NCBI GenBank assembly: GCA_902799015.1
Contig: CADBZI010000026.1
Coordinates: 1 to 43,763, forward strand
DNA: 43,763 bases
Direction: 5' to 3'
Origin: an uncultured Lachnospiraceae bacterium
GTDB lineage: Bacteria > Bacillota > Clostridia > Lachnospirales > Lachnospiraceae
Under the pieces are notes generated by a model. That model had not been told where the DNA came from, did no database searches, and was given only the letters and a program-made list of their open reading frames with translations. A program made the translations under genes and the position numbers. Each line of letters opens with the position of its first letter. Position 1 is the stretch's first letter. Shown here piece after piece: positions 1-6,775 of the stretch.

Positions 1-96
1 GGCTATCCTGATGACGAATATTTCTTTCTGAAGATCTTCGACATCAGCCGGCGGGACTACGACCGCAACCCTGCATCACACAGAAAATGTGACTGA
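1..96 (+). CDS. C-terminal end of an unidentified protein (partial)
   Basis: The window opens inside an open frame that starts at base 1 and ends at a TGA at 94-96, giving 31 residues that end in HRKCD. The segment is rich in aromatic and charged residues (EYFFLKIFDISRRDYDRN) and reads like a real protein end, but nothing in it identifies a family. It is convergent with the small leader-peptide gene on the other strand, and 54 bp separate the two stops. No clear terminator hairpin is visible between them. The frame could be chance, because 31 codons is short; what supports it is its protein-like composition and the lack of any better frame here. Confidence 0.4.
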   Translation, partial: GYPDDEYFFLKIFDISRRDYDRNPASHRKCD

Positions 97-150
97 GCCT
101 CTTATTCAAGACGATGTTTTGTTATTCAGCACAGAGAGTTCTGACTGACG

Positions 151-447
151 TTATCTCAGGAATGCGCTGTTTACCCAGCCCCAGCTTCCGTTGAAGCATA
201 CATAGGTGTAGGTGCAGGGAACACCGCTCAGACCGGTTCCTCTGGTGGTTGCGCCATAGGTGAATACCTGATAGCCCGGCCACAGCTGAGCGATCTCATG
301 ATACTGATCCCAAACCGGCTGCGGTCTCAGAGCAAGATATCCGCCGTTGCAGTTGCCGACTGTCATATAGTATCCGGCTCCGCCTATGCCGCCGTTTACA
401 TCCTCAAGTTCCTGTCCGTCAATGATAACTTTCTTCTCGTCTGCCAT
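151..447 (-). CDS. Small secreted peptide: Gly-Gly leader plus SH3-like domain
   Basis: This is a 98-residue protein. The ATG at 447 is preferred over the upstream in-frame start at 483 because AGGAG lies 8 nt before it. Residues 1-20 (MADEKKV...ELEDVNGG) form a typical double-glycine leader with the ELxxVxGG processing motif used by peptidase-containing ABC exporters (PCAT type). The mature part, about 78 residues, is not a classic short bacteriocin. The stretches GYLALRPQP, EIAQLWPGYQVFTYG and the ending GWVNSAFL match the strand pattern of a bacterial SH3 (SH3b) domain. It has three cysteines, one near residue 31 and two in PCTYTYVC. No transporter, immunity or modification gene is in view. 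I infer export by a transporter encoded elsewhere and an extracellular role such as binding cell wall; an antibacterial role is possible but unproven. Confidence 0.75.
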   Translation of the reverse strand: MADEKKVIIDGQELEDVNGGIGGAGYYMTVGNCNGGYLALRPQPVWDQYHEIAQLWPGYQVFTYGATTRGTGLSGVPCTYTYVCFNGSWGWVNSAFLR

Positions 448-645
448 GATTATTTCTCCTTTTTTGAATGTCCGGATGCTCATGCATCAGGACTGTCATT
501 GTATTCACCGAAACTGTTTTTTCCGGTCTGCCTATTGATACGAAGCTCTTCAAGGAAGGGCTAATTTTTTTTGAGTTTTCTTTTTTCTCCTGCCACCCGG
601 GCATGTGAAACAGAATATGCTGCTTTATAAATGGAAGCCGGATTC

Positions 646-1419
646 TCAGAGATCCTCCCGGCCGGGGATCGGCAGCACTTCGATCAGAGTAAGATGATTC
701 CTGTCAATATAGTCTTTTGCCTTCTCCAGTGCGGCTGCACGCGTCACATCCTGCGGAGCGTGTGCGTCGGAACCGAGAATGACACGGTTTCCGACAGCTC
801 CCGCGATCTTCCAGAATTCGGCATTCGGGTAATGCCGGTGTATCTGAATCCCAAGCAGATTGATCTCAAGCGGGATATCCAGCTCTTTTGCCGTTATACA
901 CAGGCTTGTCATGGCCTGCCTGTAAACAGACGGATCGCCGGTATAATAGATGAGATCCGGGTGTGCCAGATAAAGATATTTTCCGGTCTTCATAGCACGG
1001 ATACACTGGCTGCAGTAACTTCTGAGGATGTCCTCACGATCCGTAGGATGTCCGCAATAAGGTGCCCCGACTTCATTTCCGATAAAATGCTGTCCGAGCA
1101 GAAGATATTCAATCGGATAGGCCGAGAACATCTCCATCTGTTCGTCGAATAAGTCCGGATAGTATTCCGCCTCCAGGCCAATGTGAATCTCGATGTCATG
1201 CCGGTATTCTTCTTTGAGCGCCGAGAGCGTGGAGACATAATCCTCCAGCTGGGACGGGAGCATCCTGACAGTGCTCTCATAGTTCCGGAACGGAACCGGG
1301 GCATGGTCTGAGAATCCGAGAATCTTCAATCCGGACCGGATGGCCTGTTCGACATACTCCCTCTCCTGCCCGGAGGCGTGATGACATCTCCATGTATGGG
1401 TATGATAGTTCGCAATCAT
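646..1419 (-). CDS. hisK: Histidinol-phosphatase, PHP family
   Basis: This 257-residue protein is of the PHP-type histidinol-phosphatase family, which hydrolyses L-histidinol phosphate to histidinol in histidine synthesis. The metal-binding motifs are all visible in order: H6-T-H8 near the N-terminus, GFSDHAP, the Glu in GLEAEYY, LAHPDL, and GSDAHAP near the C-terminus. Length and motif order fit the Bacillus HisK/HisJ type rather than the HAD-type enzyme. No other his gene is in the window, so it stands alone. AGGAG lies about 12 nt before the ATG, slightly far. The 173-residue frame on the + strand at 631-1152 is its antisense shadow. Some PHP relatives act on other phosphoesters, so the exact substrate is inferred from family membership. 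Confidence 0.88.
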   Translation of the reverse strand: MIANYHTHTWRCHHASGQEREYVEQAIRSGLKILGFSDHAPVPFRNYESTVRMLPSQLEDYVSTLSALKEEYRHDIEIHIGLEAEYYPDLFDEQMEMFSAYPIEYLLLGQHFIGNEVGAPYCGHPTDREDILRSYCSQCIRAMKTGKYLYLAHPDLIYYTGDPSVYRQAMTSLCITAKELDIPLEINLLGIQIHRHYPNAEFWKIAGAVGNRVILGSDAHAPQDVTRAAALEKAKDYIDRNHLTLIEVLPIPGREDL

Positions 1420-1717
1420 TGTGTCATAATTCTCCTGCTGCGGTCGTATACTCCCTTTTGGGGCATGTGTGCGAAATGAGAAAATGAAAGATACCGTAAT
1501 CTTTTATCATGAACCGGGCGTGAGGCGCAATGCATTTTCACTTTTTCGTTGTATTCTGCTGATAATTGTGCTATTTTGTTCGGGCATATCCGCGCATACG
1601 CCGGATCGGCAGAGGTTTCTGTATCGGTACGCCCGTACGTCTCAGTGGGGAAAAAGATATTTTAACCTCAGCATCATATGACCTCGCAAGGACAAAACGC
1701 GAATCCGGGAGACAGGA
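1420..1717. other. 298-bp gap between divergent genes
   Basis: No convincing gene is seen here. A 70-codon frame at 1469-1681 (+) has a hydrophobic stretch (ILLIIVLFCSGI) but no Shine-Dalgarno site and a skewed composition, so I do not call it. The most plausible signal is a sigma-A-like pair, TTGTAT at 1549-1554 and TATTTT at 1572-1577 with a 17-bp spacer, which could drive the decarboxylase gene at 1718. No riboswitch-like fold was recognised. Confidence 0.4.
1549..1577 (+). promoter_or_regulatory. Candidate sigma-A promoter for the decarboxylase gene
   Basis: TTGTAT, a 17-bp spacer and TATTTT: four of six consensus positions in each hexamer. It lies about 140 bp upstream of the start at 1718. 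The call rests only on motif match and position. Confidence 0.3.
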
Positions 1718-2953
1718 ATGAAGAACAGAAAAGAACATACACAGATTACAAAGCAGCTGCAGGAACTTCTGGAACAGGATGCAAAGCTGAAGGCCCTGGT
1801 GGAGAAATCAATCTGCCTGGCCGCTGAGGAAAATCCGGATGAGGTGAAGAATCCGGTCAGAAGCCTTGAGATGCTTTATGATTACATTGATTTTACGCAG
1901 ACTGTGATGCCATGGGCCTATCTTCCGGAGGAGTGTTTCAAAAATTTTGTCACAAAGACAGATCAGAGCTGCCTTTATATTTATTATCTTCTGGACAGAC
2001 CGCTTCCGGAGCTTGAACAGCAGCTGCCATTTCGCCCTTCCGTGCAGTTTCTTAAGCCAATCTATCACTGGCTGAAGGATTACAACAATGCATTGAAGGT
2101 CTATATGGATTCGGAAGCGTCCTGGAAGGAAGAGTATTATCAGAATCTGTATCAGGACCCGACCTGGCATCTGGATCAGGGCTGGTTTGAGGACCGGTCC
2201 AACTGGCATTCTTTCAATGAGTTTTTTTCCAGAAAATTGAGCGATATGGAAAAGATCCGCCCGCTGGCGGGAAGGGATGATGATACCATCGTCGCTTCTC
2301 CCGGAGATTCTCTGCCTCAGGGAACATGGGAGATTGATGAGAGAGGCTATTTCTGCTCCGGAGATGTGTATGACGAGCACGGTGTTGTGATCAAGACAAG
2401 TGCATTTTTCTCGGTGGACGACCTGCTCGGCGAAAAGGGCAGGAAGTACGCACAGGAGTTTTACGGAGGAACATTGACGCACACCTTCTATAATTTTGAC
2501 GACTATCACAGATGTCACGCACCGGTCTCCGGGAAGGTGCTGGAGGCTTATGTGATCGGCAACCCGGATGCGGTCGGCGGAATCACAACCTGGGATCCGG
2601 AACGCGGCCAGTATGTGCTGGAATCCTGCTTTGCCGGATGGCAGTCTTATGAGACCAGGGGATGTGTGCTGATTGAGACGGACCGGCATGGGCTGTGTGC
2701 GGTTCTTCCGGTTGCGCAGGGGCAGGTTTCCAGTGTACACTTTACAGAGAATGTCAAGGTCGGAGAGCGGATCGAAAAAGGAGATGAGCTTGGATACTTT
2801 CTTTTCGGCGGCTCAGACTGTGTGATGCTGTTTTCTGCGAAGACCGGGTTTGAACTGACTGCGCAGCCGGCGCCCAGCGATGACACTTACGCGAATGGCT
2901 ATGAAAAGATTCTCTGCCGTGCGCAATATGGGAGGTTTACGCGGAAATCATAA
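1718..2953 (+). CDS. Phosphatidylserine decarboxylase-family protein
   Basis: This is a 411-residue member of the pyruvoyl-dependent phosphatidylserine decarboxylase family. Family marks are WHSFNEFFSRKL before the core, SPGD (family SPaDG, holding the catalytic Asp), FDDYHRCHAPVSGKV (the conserved His region) and FLFGGSDCVML near the C-terminus. The G365-S366 bond is the expected self-cleavage site, giving a beta chain of 365 residues and an alpha chain of about 46 with a pyruvoyl N-terminus. It has a helical N-terminal extension of roughly 150 residues and no obvious membrane segment or signal peptide. No phosphatidylserine synthase lies beside it. Some relatives decarboxylate free amino acids, so membrane phosphatidylethanolamine synthesis is likely but not certain. 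A GGGAGACAGGA Shine-Dalgarno region directly precedes the ATG. Confidence 0.82.
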   Translation: MKNRKEHTQITKQLQELLEQDAKLKALVEKSICLAAEENPDEVKNPVRSLEMLYDYIDFTQTVMPWAYLPEECFKNFVTKTDQSCLYIYYLLDRPLPELEQQLPFRPSVQFLKPIYHWLKDYNNALKVYMDSEASWKEEYYQNLYQDPTWHLDQGWFEDRSNWHSFNEFFSRKLSDMEKIRPLAGRDDDTIVASPGDSLPQGTWEIDERGYFCSGDVYDEHGVVIKTSAFFSVDDLLGEKGRKYAQEFYGGTLTHTFYNFDDYHRCHAPVSGKVLEAYVIGNPDAVGGITTWDPERGQYVLESCFAGWQSYETRGCVLIETDRHGLCAVLPVAQGQVSSVHFTENVKVGERIEKGDELGYFLFGGSDCVMLFSAKTGFELTAQPAPSDDTYANGYEKILCRAQYGRFTRKS

Positions 2954-2984
2954 GGATACAGATTACAGAATCGGCATTCGGAAA

Positions 2985-3013
2985 CAGTAGTCAGCTTATA
3001 TAGCTTCGCTATG
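2985..3013 (+). repeat. 5'-leader repeat element, copy 1 (before aldo/keto reductase)
   Basis: This 29-bp element begins CAGTA and ends CTTCGCTATG directly before the GGGAGG Shine-Dalgarno region. It aligns with the copies at 9370-9399 and 17228-17257 with one gap. Its 3' half forms a hairpin ATAGC-TTC-GCTAT; the other copies have AAC-TTC-GTT at the same place, a paired A-T to G-C change. It lies 13 nt before the start codon. Confidence 0.65.
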
Positions 3014-3026
3014 GGAGGAACCAGAC

Positions 3027-4178
3027 ATGCGCTACAGAAAACTTGGAAAAACAGGATTGATGGTCAGCGAGATCGGGTTTGGAGGAGAATGGCTGGAGAG
3101 GCATGAGGAAGAAGAATCCGTTTCTCTGATGCGCTATGCGCATAGCCAGGGAATTAACATTGTTGACTGCTGGATGCCGGATCCGAAGTCCAGAGACATC
3201 ATCGGGAAGGCGATGGAGGGCTGCCGTGAGGAGTGGATCGTTCAGGGACACTTCGGATCTACCTATCAGAATGGGCAGTATGTCAGAAGCCGGGATATGA
3301 AGCAGGTGATTCCGGCCTTTGAAGACATGATGAGAAGGATGCGGACAGACTATATCGACCTGGGCATGATCCATTATATCGATGCGCAGGAAGAATGGGA
3401 TCGATGCATGAATTCGGATTTTATCCGCTATGTCACAGACAAGAAAGAAGATGGAACGATTCGTCATATCGGACTGTCCACACACAATCCGAGAATCGCA
3501 AAGCTGACGGTGGAAGCAGGATTTATTGAGATGATTCTGTTCTCCATCAATCCGGCGTTTGACATGCGTCCGCCCACGGAAGACCTGGACTCCATGTTCG
3601 AAGGATATGATGCGGGCAATTATGCGGGAATTGATCCGGAGAGGGCTGCGCTCTACCAGCTCTGTGAGCAGAACGATGTTGGAATCACCGTTATGAAAGG
3701 ATTTTTCGGCGGCAGGCTTTTTCAGAAGGAAACCTCACCATTTGGTGTGGCCTTTACGCCGAAGCAGTGCATCCATTATGCGTTAACCAGACCCGGAGTG
3801 TGCTCCATTCTGTGCGGATATGATACAACGGAGCAGGTGGATGAGGCGGTGGCCTATGAAACCGCGTCCGAGGAGGAGAAGGACTATGCTTCCGTAATCG
3901 CCTCGGCTCCGGTGCACGCTTATATGGGGCAGTGCACCTATTGCGGACATTGCCGGCCATGTCCTGCCAATATTGATATCGCGATGGTCAATAAGTTTTA
4001 CGATCTGGCCGCTGCGCAGAAAGAAGGAGCGGTTCCGGACAGTGTCCGGGAGCACTACAAAGCGCTCGGAACCACGGCAGGGGCATGTCTGCAGTGCCAT
4101 GCATGTGAAACCAGATGTCCCTTTGGAGTAAAGGTGGCGGAGCGGATGACAAGAACTGCCGGATTGTTCGGATGCTGA
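3027..4178 (+). CDS. Aldo/keto reductase-fold protein with C-terminal [4Fe-4S] ferredoxin domain
   Basis: This is a 383-residue protein. Residues 1-280 form an aldo/keto reductase barrel (RKLGKTGLMVSEIGFG at the start, DYIDLGMIHYID for the histidine strand). The tail carries two clostridial-type cysteine clusters, C303/C306/C309/C312 and C354/C357/C360/C364, the pattern for two [4Fe-4S] clusters. This architecture is common in anaerobic Clostridia and suggests electron exchange with ferredoxin. The catalytic tetrad looks altered. Asp47 and His116 are present, but the family Tyr position aligns with Asp52 and the Lys position with His75, so ordinary NADPH-dependent carbonyl reduction is doubtful. 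It follows the decarboxylase gene by 73 bp and precedes the aminotransferase by 25 bp, consistent with an operon. GGGAGG supports the ATG. Confidence 0.88.
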   Translation: MRYRKLGKTGLMVSEIGFGGEWLERHEEEESVSLMRYAHSQGINIVDCWMPDPKSRDIIGKAMEGCREEWIVQGHFGSTYQNGQYVRSRDMKQVIPAFEDMMRRMRTDYIDLGMIHYIDAQEEWDRCMNSDFIRYVTDKKEDGTIRHIGLSTHNPRIAKLTVEAGFIEMILFSINPAFDMRPPTEDLDSMFEGYDAGNYAGIDPERAALYQLCEQNDVGITVMKGFFGGRLFQKETSPFGVAFTPKQCIHYALTRPGVCSILCGYDTTEQVDEAVAYETASEEEKDYASVIASAPVHAYMGQCTYCGHCRPCPANIDIAMVNKFYDLAAAQKEGAVPDSVREHYKALGTTAGACLQCHACETRCPFGVKVAERMTRTAGLFGC

Positions 4179-4203
4179 AAAGCTTGGATCGGAAGGAAGT
4201 ACG

Positions 4204-5046
4204 ATGGAACGACTTGGTTATTACAATGGAACCTATGGCCCGCTGGAGGAAATGACTGTCCCCATGAATGACCGGGTTTCCTGGTTTGGAGACGGGGTAT
4301 ATGATGCCGGGCCATGCAGAAACTACAAGATCTTTGCGCTCAGTGAGCATGTGGACCGGTTTTTCAGAAGTGCTGCGGCGCTGAAGATCGAGATGCCGGT
4401 GACGAAGGACGAATTGAAGGATCTTCTGAACCGTCTTGTCAAAGAGATGGATTCCGGCGATCTGTTTGTATACTATCAGGTGACGCGGGGAACGGGAATC
4501 CGGAATCATGCCTTCACCCAGGGAGCAGGAAATCTGTGGATTACCCTGAATCCTGCCCGGATCTGTGACGGGAAACAGCCGGTTCGTCTGATTACGACAG
4601 AGGATACGCGCTTTTTCCATTGCGACATCAAAACCCTGAATCTGATTCCTTCCGTGATGGCCTCTCAGAAGGCAAAAGAAGCGGGATGTGAGGAAGCAGT
4701 GTTTTACCGTCCGGGCGGACGGGTTACCGAGTGCGCGCACAGCAATGTGCATATCCTGAAAAACGGGGTGCTCTATACAGCGCCGACCGATCATCTGATC
4801 CTGCCCGGAATTGCGCGGGCGCATCTGCTTCGTGCATGTGCGGCACTGGGCATTCCTTACAAAGAAGAAGCGTTCTCACTGGAGGATCTTTTCTCGGCAG
4901 ATGAGATTCTTGTTACGAGCTCCAGCAACCTCTGCCTGCATGCGGAGGAGATTGACGCCAGGAAGGTCGGCGGCAAGGATCCCATCCTGTATGAGCGGCT
5001 TCGGGAATATGTATTGAATGAATTCTACACACAGACAGAGGCCTGA
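4204..5046 (+). CDS. dat: D-amino-acid aminotransferase (class IV, PLP)
   Basis: This 280-residue fold-type IV PLP enzyme transfers amino groups between D-amino acids and 2-oxo acids, supplying D-Glu or D-Ala for peptidoglycan. K143 (CDIKTLN) is the expected PLP lysine and E176 (RVTECAHSN) the expected partner of the pyridine nitrogen. TRGTGIRNHAF resembles the carboxylate-binding loop of Bacillus D-Ala aminotransferase, which is why I prefer that role over branched-chain aminotransferase or aminodeoxychorismate lyase. Length fits the family. It is probably co-transcribed with the aldo/keto reductase gene 25 bp upstream. The - strand gene dtd about 450 bp away also handles D-amino-acid products, a plausible functional link that remains an inference. 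Confidence 0.87.
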   Translation: MERLGYYNGTYGPLEEMTVPMNDRVSWFGDGVYDAGPCRNYKIFALSEHVDRFFRSAAALKIEMPVTKDELKDLLNRLVKEMDSGDLFVYYQVTRGTGIRNHAFTQGAGNLWITLNPARICDGKQPVRLITTEDTRFFHCDIKTLNLIPSVMASQKAKEAGCEEAVFYRPGGRVTECAHSNVHILKNGVLYTAPTDHLILPGIARAHLLRACAALGIPYKEEAFSLEDLFSADEILVTSSSNLCLHAEEIDARKVGGKDPILYERLREYVLNEFYTQTEA

Positions 5047-5084
5047 CCGGATCAATCGCAGTTGAAGTCTGAAAAAAACGAAAA

Positions 5085-5125
5085 AAAGTCCCGGGATCCG
5101 GCAAGCAGCCGGACTCCGGGACTTT
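5085..5125 (-). terminator. Rho-independent terminator of dtd/DUF6465 unit
   Basis: Two 18-nt arms (5085-5102 and 5108-5125) pair over 16 Watson-Crick positions with one G-T pair and one mismatch around a 5-nt loop. On the - strand the stem is followed by a run of seven T, a C and more T. On the + strand there is no T-run beyond the stem's own TTT, so it serves mainly the - strand genes. Confidence 0.88.
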
Positions 5126-5199
5126 CTGACAGGGATGCATCCTGGCGCTTTTGGATCAGCCGCGGCGAAAGAGCCGGCGGCGCTCCTGCCGGGCAGCTG

Positions 5200-5409
5200 T
5201 CACAGATCGACAGCACCTGCGTCCTCTTTGTTGATCACATAGTAAGCCTTGCTCTCCTCAGACTTGAGATAGAGATTGAAGTCTTTTACGTCGCCCTTGT
5301 GGTTCTTGCTCCAGCTGTCTTTGGCTGCCTTTGCGACATCCGCAACATTGACGGACTTTCCGTTGAACTCAAGGATTACCTTAACTTCTGGTTCTTTTTT
5401 GCTTGCCAT
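5200..5409 (-). CDS. DUF6465-family small protein
   Basis: This 69-residue soluble protein has the pattern of a short conserved Clostridia/Lachnospiraceae family that I recall as DUF6465: an N-terminal EVKVILEFNGK strand, a central amphipathic helix (VADVAKAAKDSW) and a C-terminal KDFNLYLKSEESKAYYVIN segment ending near an acidic GAVDL. Relatives often have a longer Lys/Ala-rich N-terminal tail, which is nearly absent here. Function is unknown. GAGG lies 8 nt before the ATG. It is 87 bp downstream of dtd on the same strand and shares the terminator at 5085-5125, so the two are probably co-transcribed. The family name is from memory; the gene itself is secure because of its start signal and terminator. 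Confidence 0.8.
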   Translation of the reverse strand: MASKKEPEVKVILEFNGKSVNVADVAKAAKDSWSKNHKGDVKDFNLYLKSEESKAYYVINKEDAGAVDL

Positions 5410-5496
5410 TGTAAAACCTCCTCACAGATCCCGTCCGATGATGGCCGGGATGAAACGATTGCTACCACGTCATATTACATTTGCATGACAAGGATG

Positions 5497-5958
5497 TCAA
5501 TTCTTTGATACCGGAAGAATGTGTTCGTCAAGAAGAATTGTGAATGGGCCGTCGTTGGTCAGCCGCACCTTCATATCGGCGCCGAATACACCTGTCTCAA
5601 CAATCGGAACCTGCTCCCGGCATCTGGCTGTGATGTAATCATAGAGCATTTTGGCATGACCGGGATCCCCGGCGCCTGTGAAACCGGGACGGTTTCCTTT
5701 TCTGCAGTCGGCGTAAAGGGTGAACTGGGAAACCAGAAGAAGAGAACCGCCTACATCCTTCAGAGAAAGATTCGTCTTTCCGTTCTCATCTTCGAAGATG
5801 CGAAGACCGATCAGCTTGCGGATATACAGATCTGCTGTCTGCTGTGTATCACTGTCCGTACAGCCGATCAGCACCAGATAACCTTTGTTGATCTTTGCGA
5901 CAGTCTGTCCGTCGATCTCGACGGATGCGTCCATGACTCTTTGAATCAGAAATCTCAT
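5497..5958 (-). CDS. dtd: D-aminoacyl-tRNA deacylase
   Basis: This 153-residue enzyme hydrolyses D-aminoacyl-tRNA (and mischarged Gly-tRNA) so that D-residues stay out of proteins. Both signature motifs are visible: SQFTLYAD starting at residue 77, and N135-D-G-P-F-T, the Gly-cisPro loop that gives chiral selectivity. I set the start at 5958 because AAAGGAG lies 9 nt upstream and the protein then begins MRFLIQRV as in the family; an in-frame start at 6039 would add 27 unrelated residues. Length is normal. It is the first gene of a two-gene - strand unit with the DUF6465 gene, reading from an extended -10 promoter near 6081-6089. Confidence 0.95.
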   Translation of the reverse strand: MRFLIQRVMDASVEIDGQTVAKINKGYLVLIGCTDSDTQQTADLYIRKLIGLRIFEDENGKTNLSLKDVGGSLLLVSQFTLYADCRKGNRPGFTGAGDPGHAKMLYDYITARCREQVPIVETGVFGADMKVRLTNDGPFTILLDEHILPVSKN

Positions 5959-6080
5959 GATAAGTGCTCCTTTCCGGATTCTGTCCGGCTTGTCTGACTT
6001 AGTCGGGGAGATCCCGCCTCGCAGGCGTTGGATTAACATACTTCACTCAGCGGCGGGTGACAATCCGCATCTTTACACGC

Positions 6081-6089
6081 ATCATATCA
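6081..6089 (-). promoter_or_regulatory. Extended -10 promoter for dtd
   Basis: Read on the - strand this is TGATATGAT, a TG-N extended -10 element, with only a weak -35. It lies about 120 bp before the dtd start and just downstream (+ strand sense) of the dtd leader, with the divergent promoter 15 bp away. Confidence 0.45.
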
Positions 6090-6103
6090 CAGGATCGGAA
6101 GGA

Positions 6104-6132
6104 TCGAAATAAAAAACGGTTTATGGTAAAAT
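6104..6132 (+). promoter_or_regulatory. Sigma-A-like promoter for the unknown gene at 6169
   Basis: TCGAAA, a 17-bp spacer and TAAAAT. The -10 ends 36 bp before the ATG, leaving a leader of about 30 nt that includes the AAAGG ribosome-binding site. Confidence 0.55.
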
Positions 6133-6168
6133 GATGGCGGCAGCATTCGAAACGAAAGGTTTTTGACT

Positions 6169-6672
6169 ATGGCAAAGATAATCGAGCATAATTTCAGAAA
6201 AAAAACCGGCCGTGCCGGAAGGGATCTGCTTGCCGGATCCTATGGCTGTTTTATGCAGACGTCAGGAGATATGAGACAGCTTCTGGGGGAAATGGTCATG
6301 CAGGCGAGACTGTTTCTTGAGCAGGAGGGGATGGATCCCAGAGATTTTATTCTGAGCGAAACATATCTGAAAGAATACCTGCTGACAGATCTTCGGGATG
6401 AGACAGCGCGGCAGGACAACTATGCGGAATTGGTATATGTGAACTGCATGGAGCAGCGGACCGTTGCGGTCTGCCAGTTTGCCGTGCCGGACGGGGACGG
6501 ACTGCTCATTTCTTATCAGATCTATTCCTTGGATACTGCGGATAATCCGGATAAACGATGGAAGCTGTATAATTTTCATTCCCGATGCTGGATGGAGGAT
6601 GAAGATGACTGCTTTGATCTGAAACTGCTGCAGTACGAGTATGGTCTGTTTCAGTCCCAAAAGAAGGATTGA
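6169..6672 (+). CDS. Uncharacterised soluble protein, 167 aa
   Basis: I do not recognise this family. The ATG at 6169 is chosen over a TTG two codons upstream because AAAGG sits about 9 nt before it. The protein has no signal peptide or membrane segment. It opens with a basic patch (FRKKTGRAGRD), has a helical middle (MRQLLGEMVMQARLFLEQEG) and ends with an acidic, aromatic part (WMEDEDDCFDLKLLQYEYGLF). It contains three cysteines with no metal-binding spacing. It has its own promoter, and the next gene also has one, so it may be monocistronic. The reading frame is supported by promoter, ribosome site and normal codon use. No function is proposed. Confidence 0.75.
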   Translation: MAKIIEHNFRKKTGRAGRDLLAGSYGCFMQTSGDMRQLLGEMVMQARLFLEQEGMDPRDFILSETYLKEYLLTDLRDETARQDNYAELVYVNCMEQRTVAVCQFAVPDGDGLLISYQIYSLDTADNPDKRWKLYNFHSRCWMEDEDDCFDLKLLQYEYGLFQSQKKD

Positions 6673-6697
6673 ACCGCAAACAGTCCTGTGTTAAAAT
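6669..6697 (+). promoter_or_regulatory. Sigma-A promoter for the LCP-family gene
   Basis: TTGAAC, a 17-bp spacer and TAAAAT, overlapping the stop codon of the upstream gene. The predicted leader is about 70 nt and contains the perfect hairpin at 6735-6755. Confidence 0.6.
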
Positions 6698-6734
6698 AAA
6701 AAAGTTTGAAATTTCAGGAATAAGAAGGCGTCGT

Positions 6735-6755
6735 AAGTCTGCCGGCGGCAGACTT
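6735..6755 (+). promoter_or_regulatory. Leader hairpin shared with the SGNH-hydrolase gene
   Basis: AAGTCTGCC, a 3-nt loop (GGC) and GGCAGACTT form a perfect 9-bp stem 20 nt before the LCP start. It is followed by GAATCA. An almost identical hairpin followed by GAATGA is found in the leader of the - strand SGNH gene at 15212-15234. There is no T-run, so it is not a terminator. Confidence 0.6.
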
Positions 6756-6775
6756 GAATCATGGAGGATGAACGA

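Noticed and set aside
631-1152. 173-codon frame on the + strand over hisK
   Set aside because: It lies antisense to a clear PHP-family gene, has no ribosome site and no recognisable motif.
1469-1681. 70-codon frame with a hydrophobic stretch
   Set aside because: No Shine-Dalgarno site, poor composition, and it overlaps the likely promoter of the next gene.
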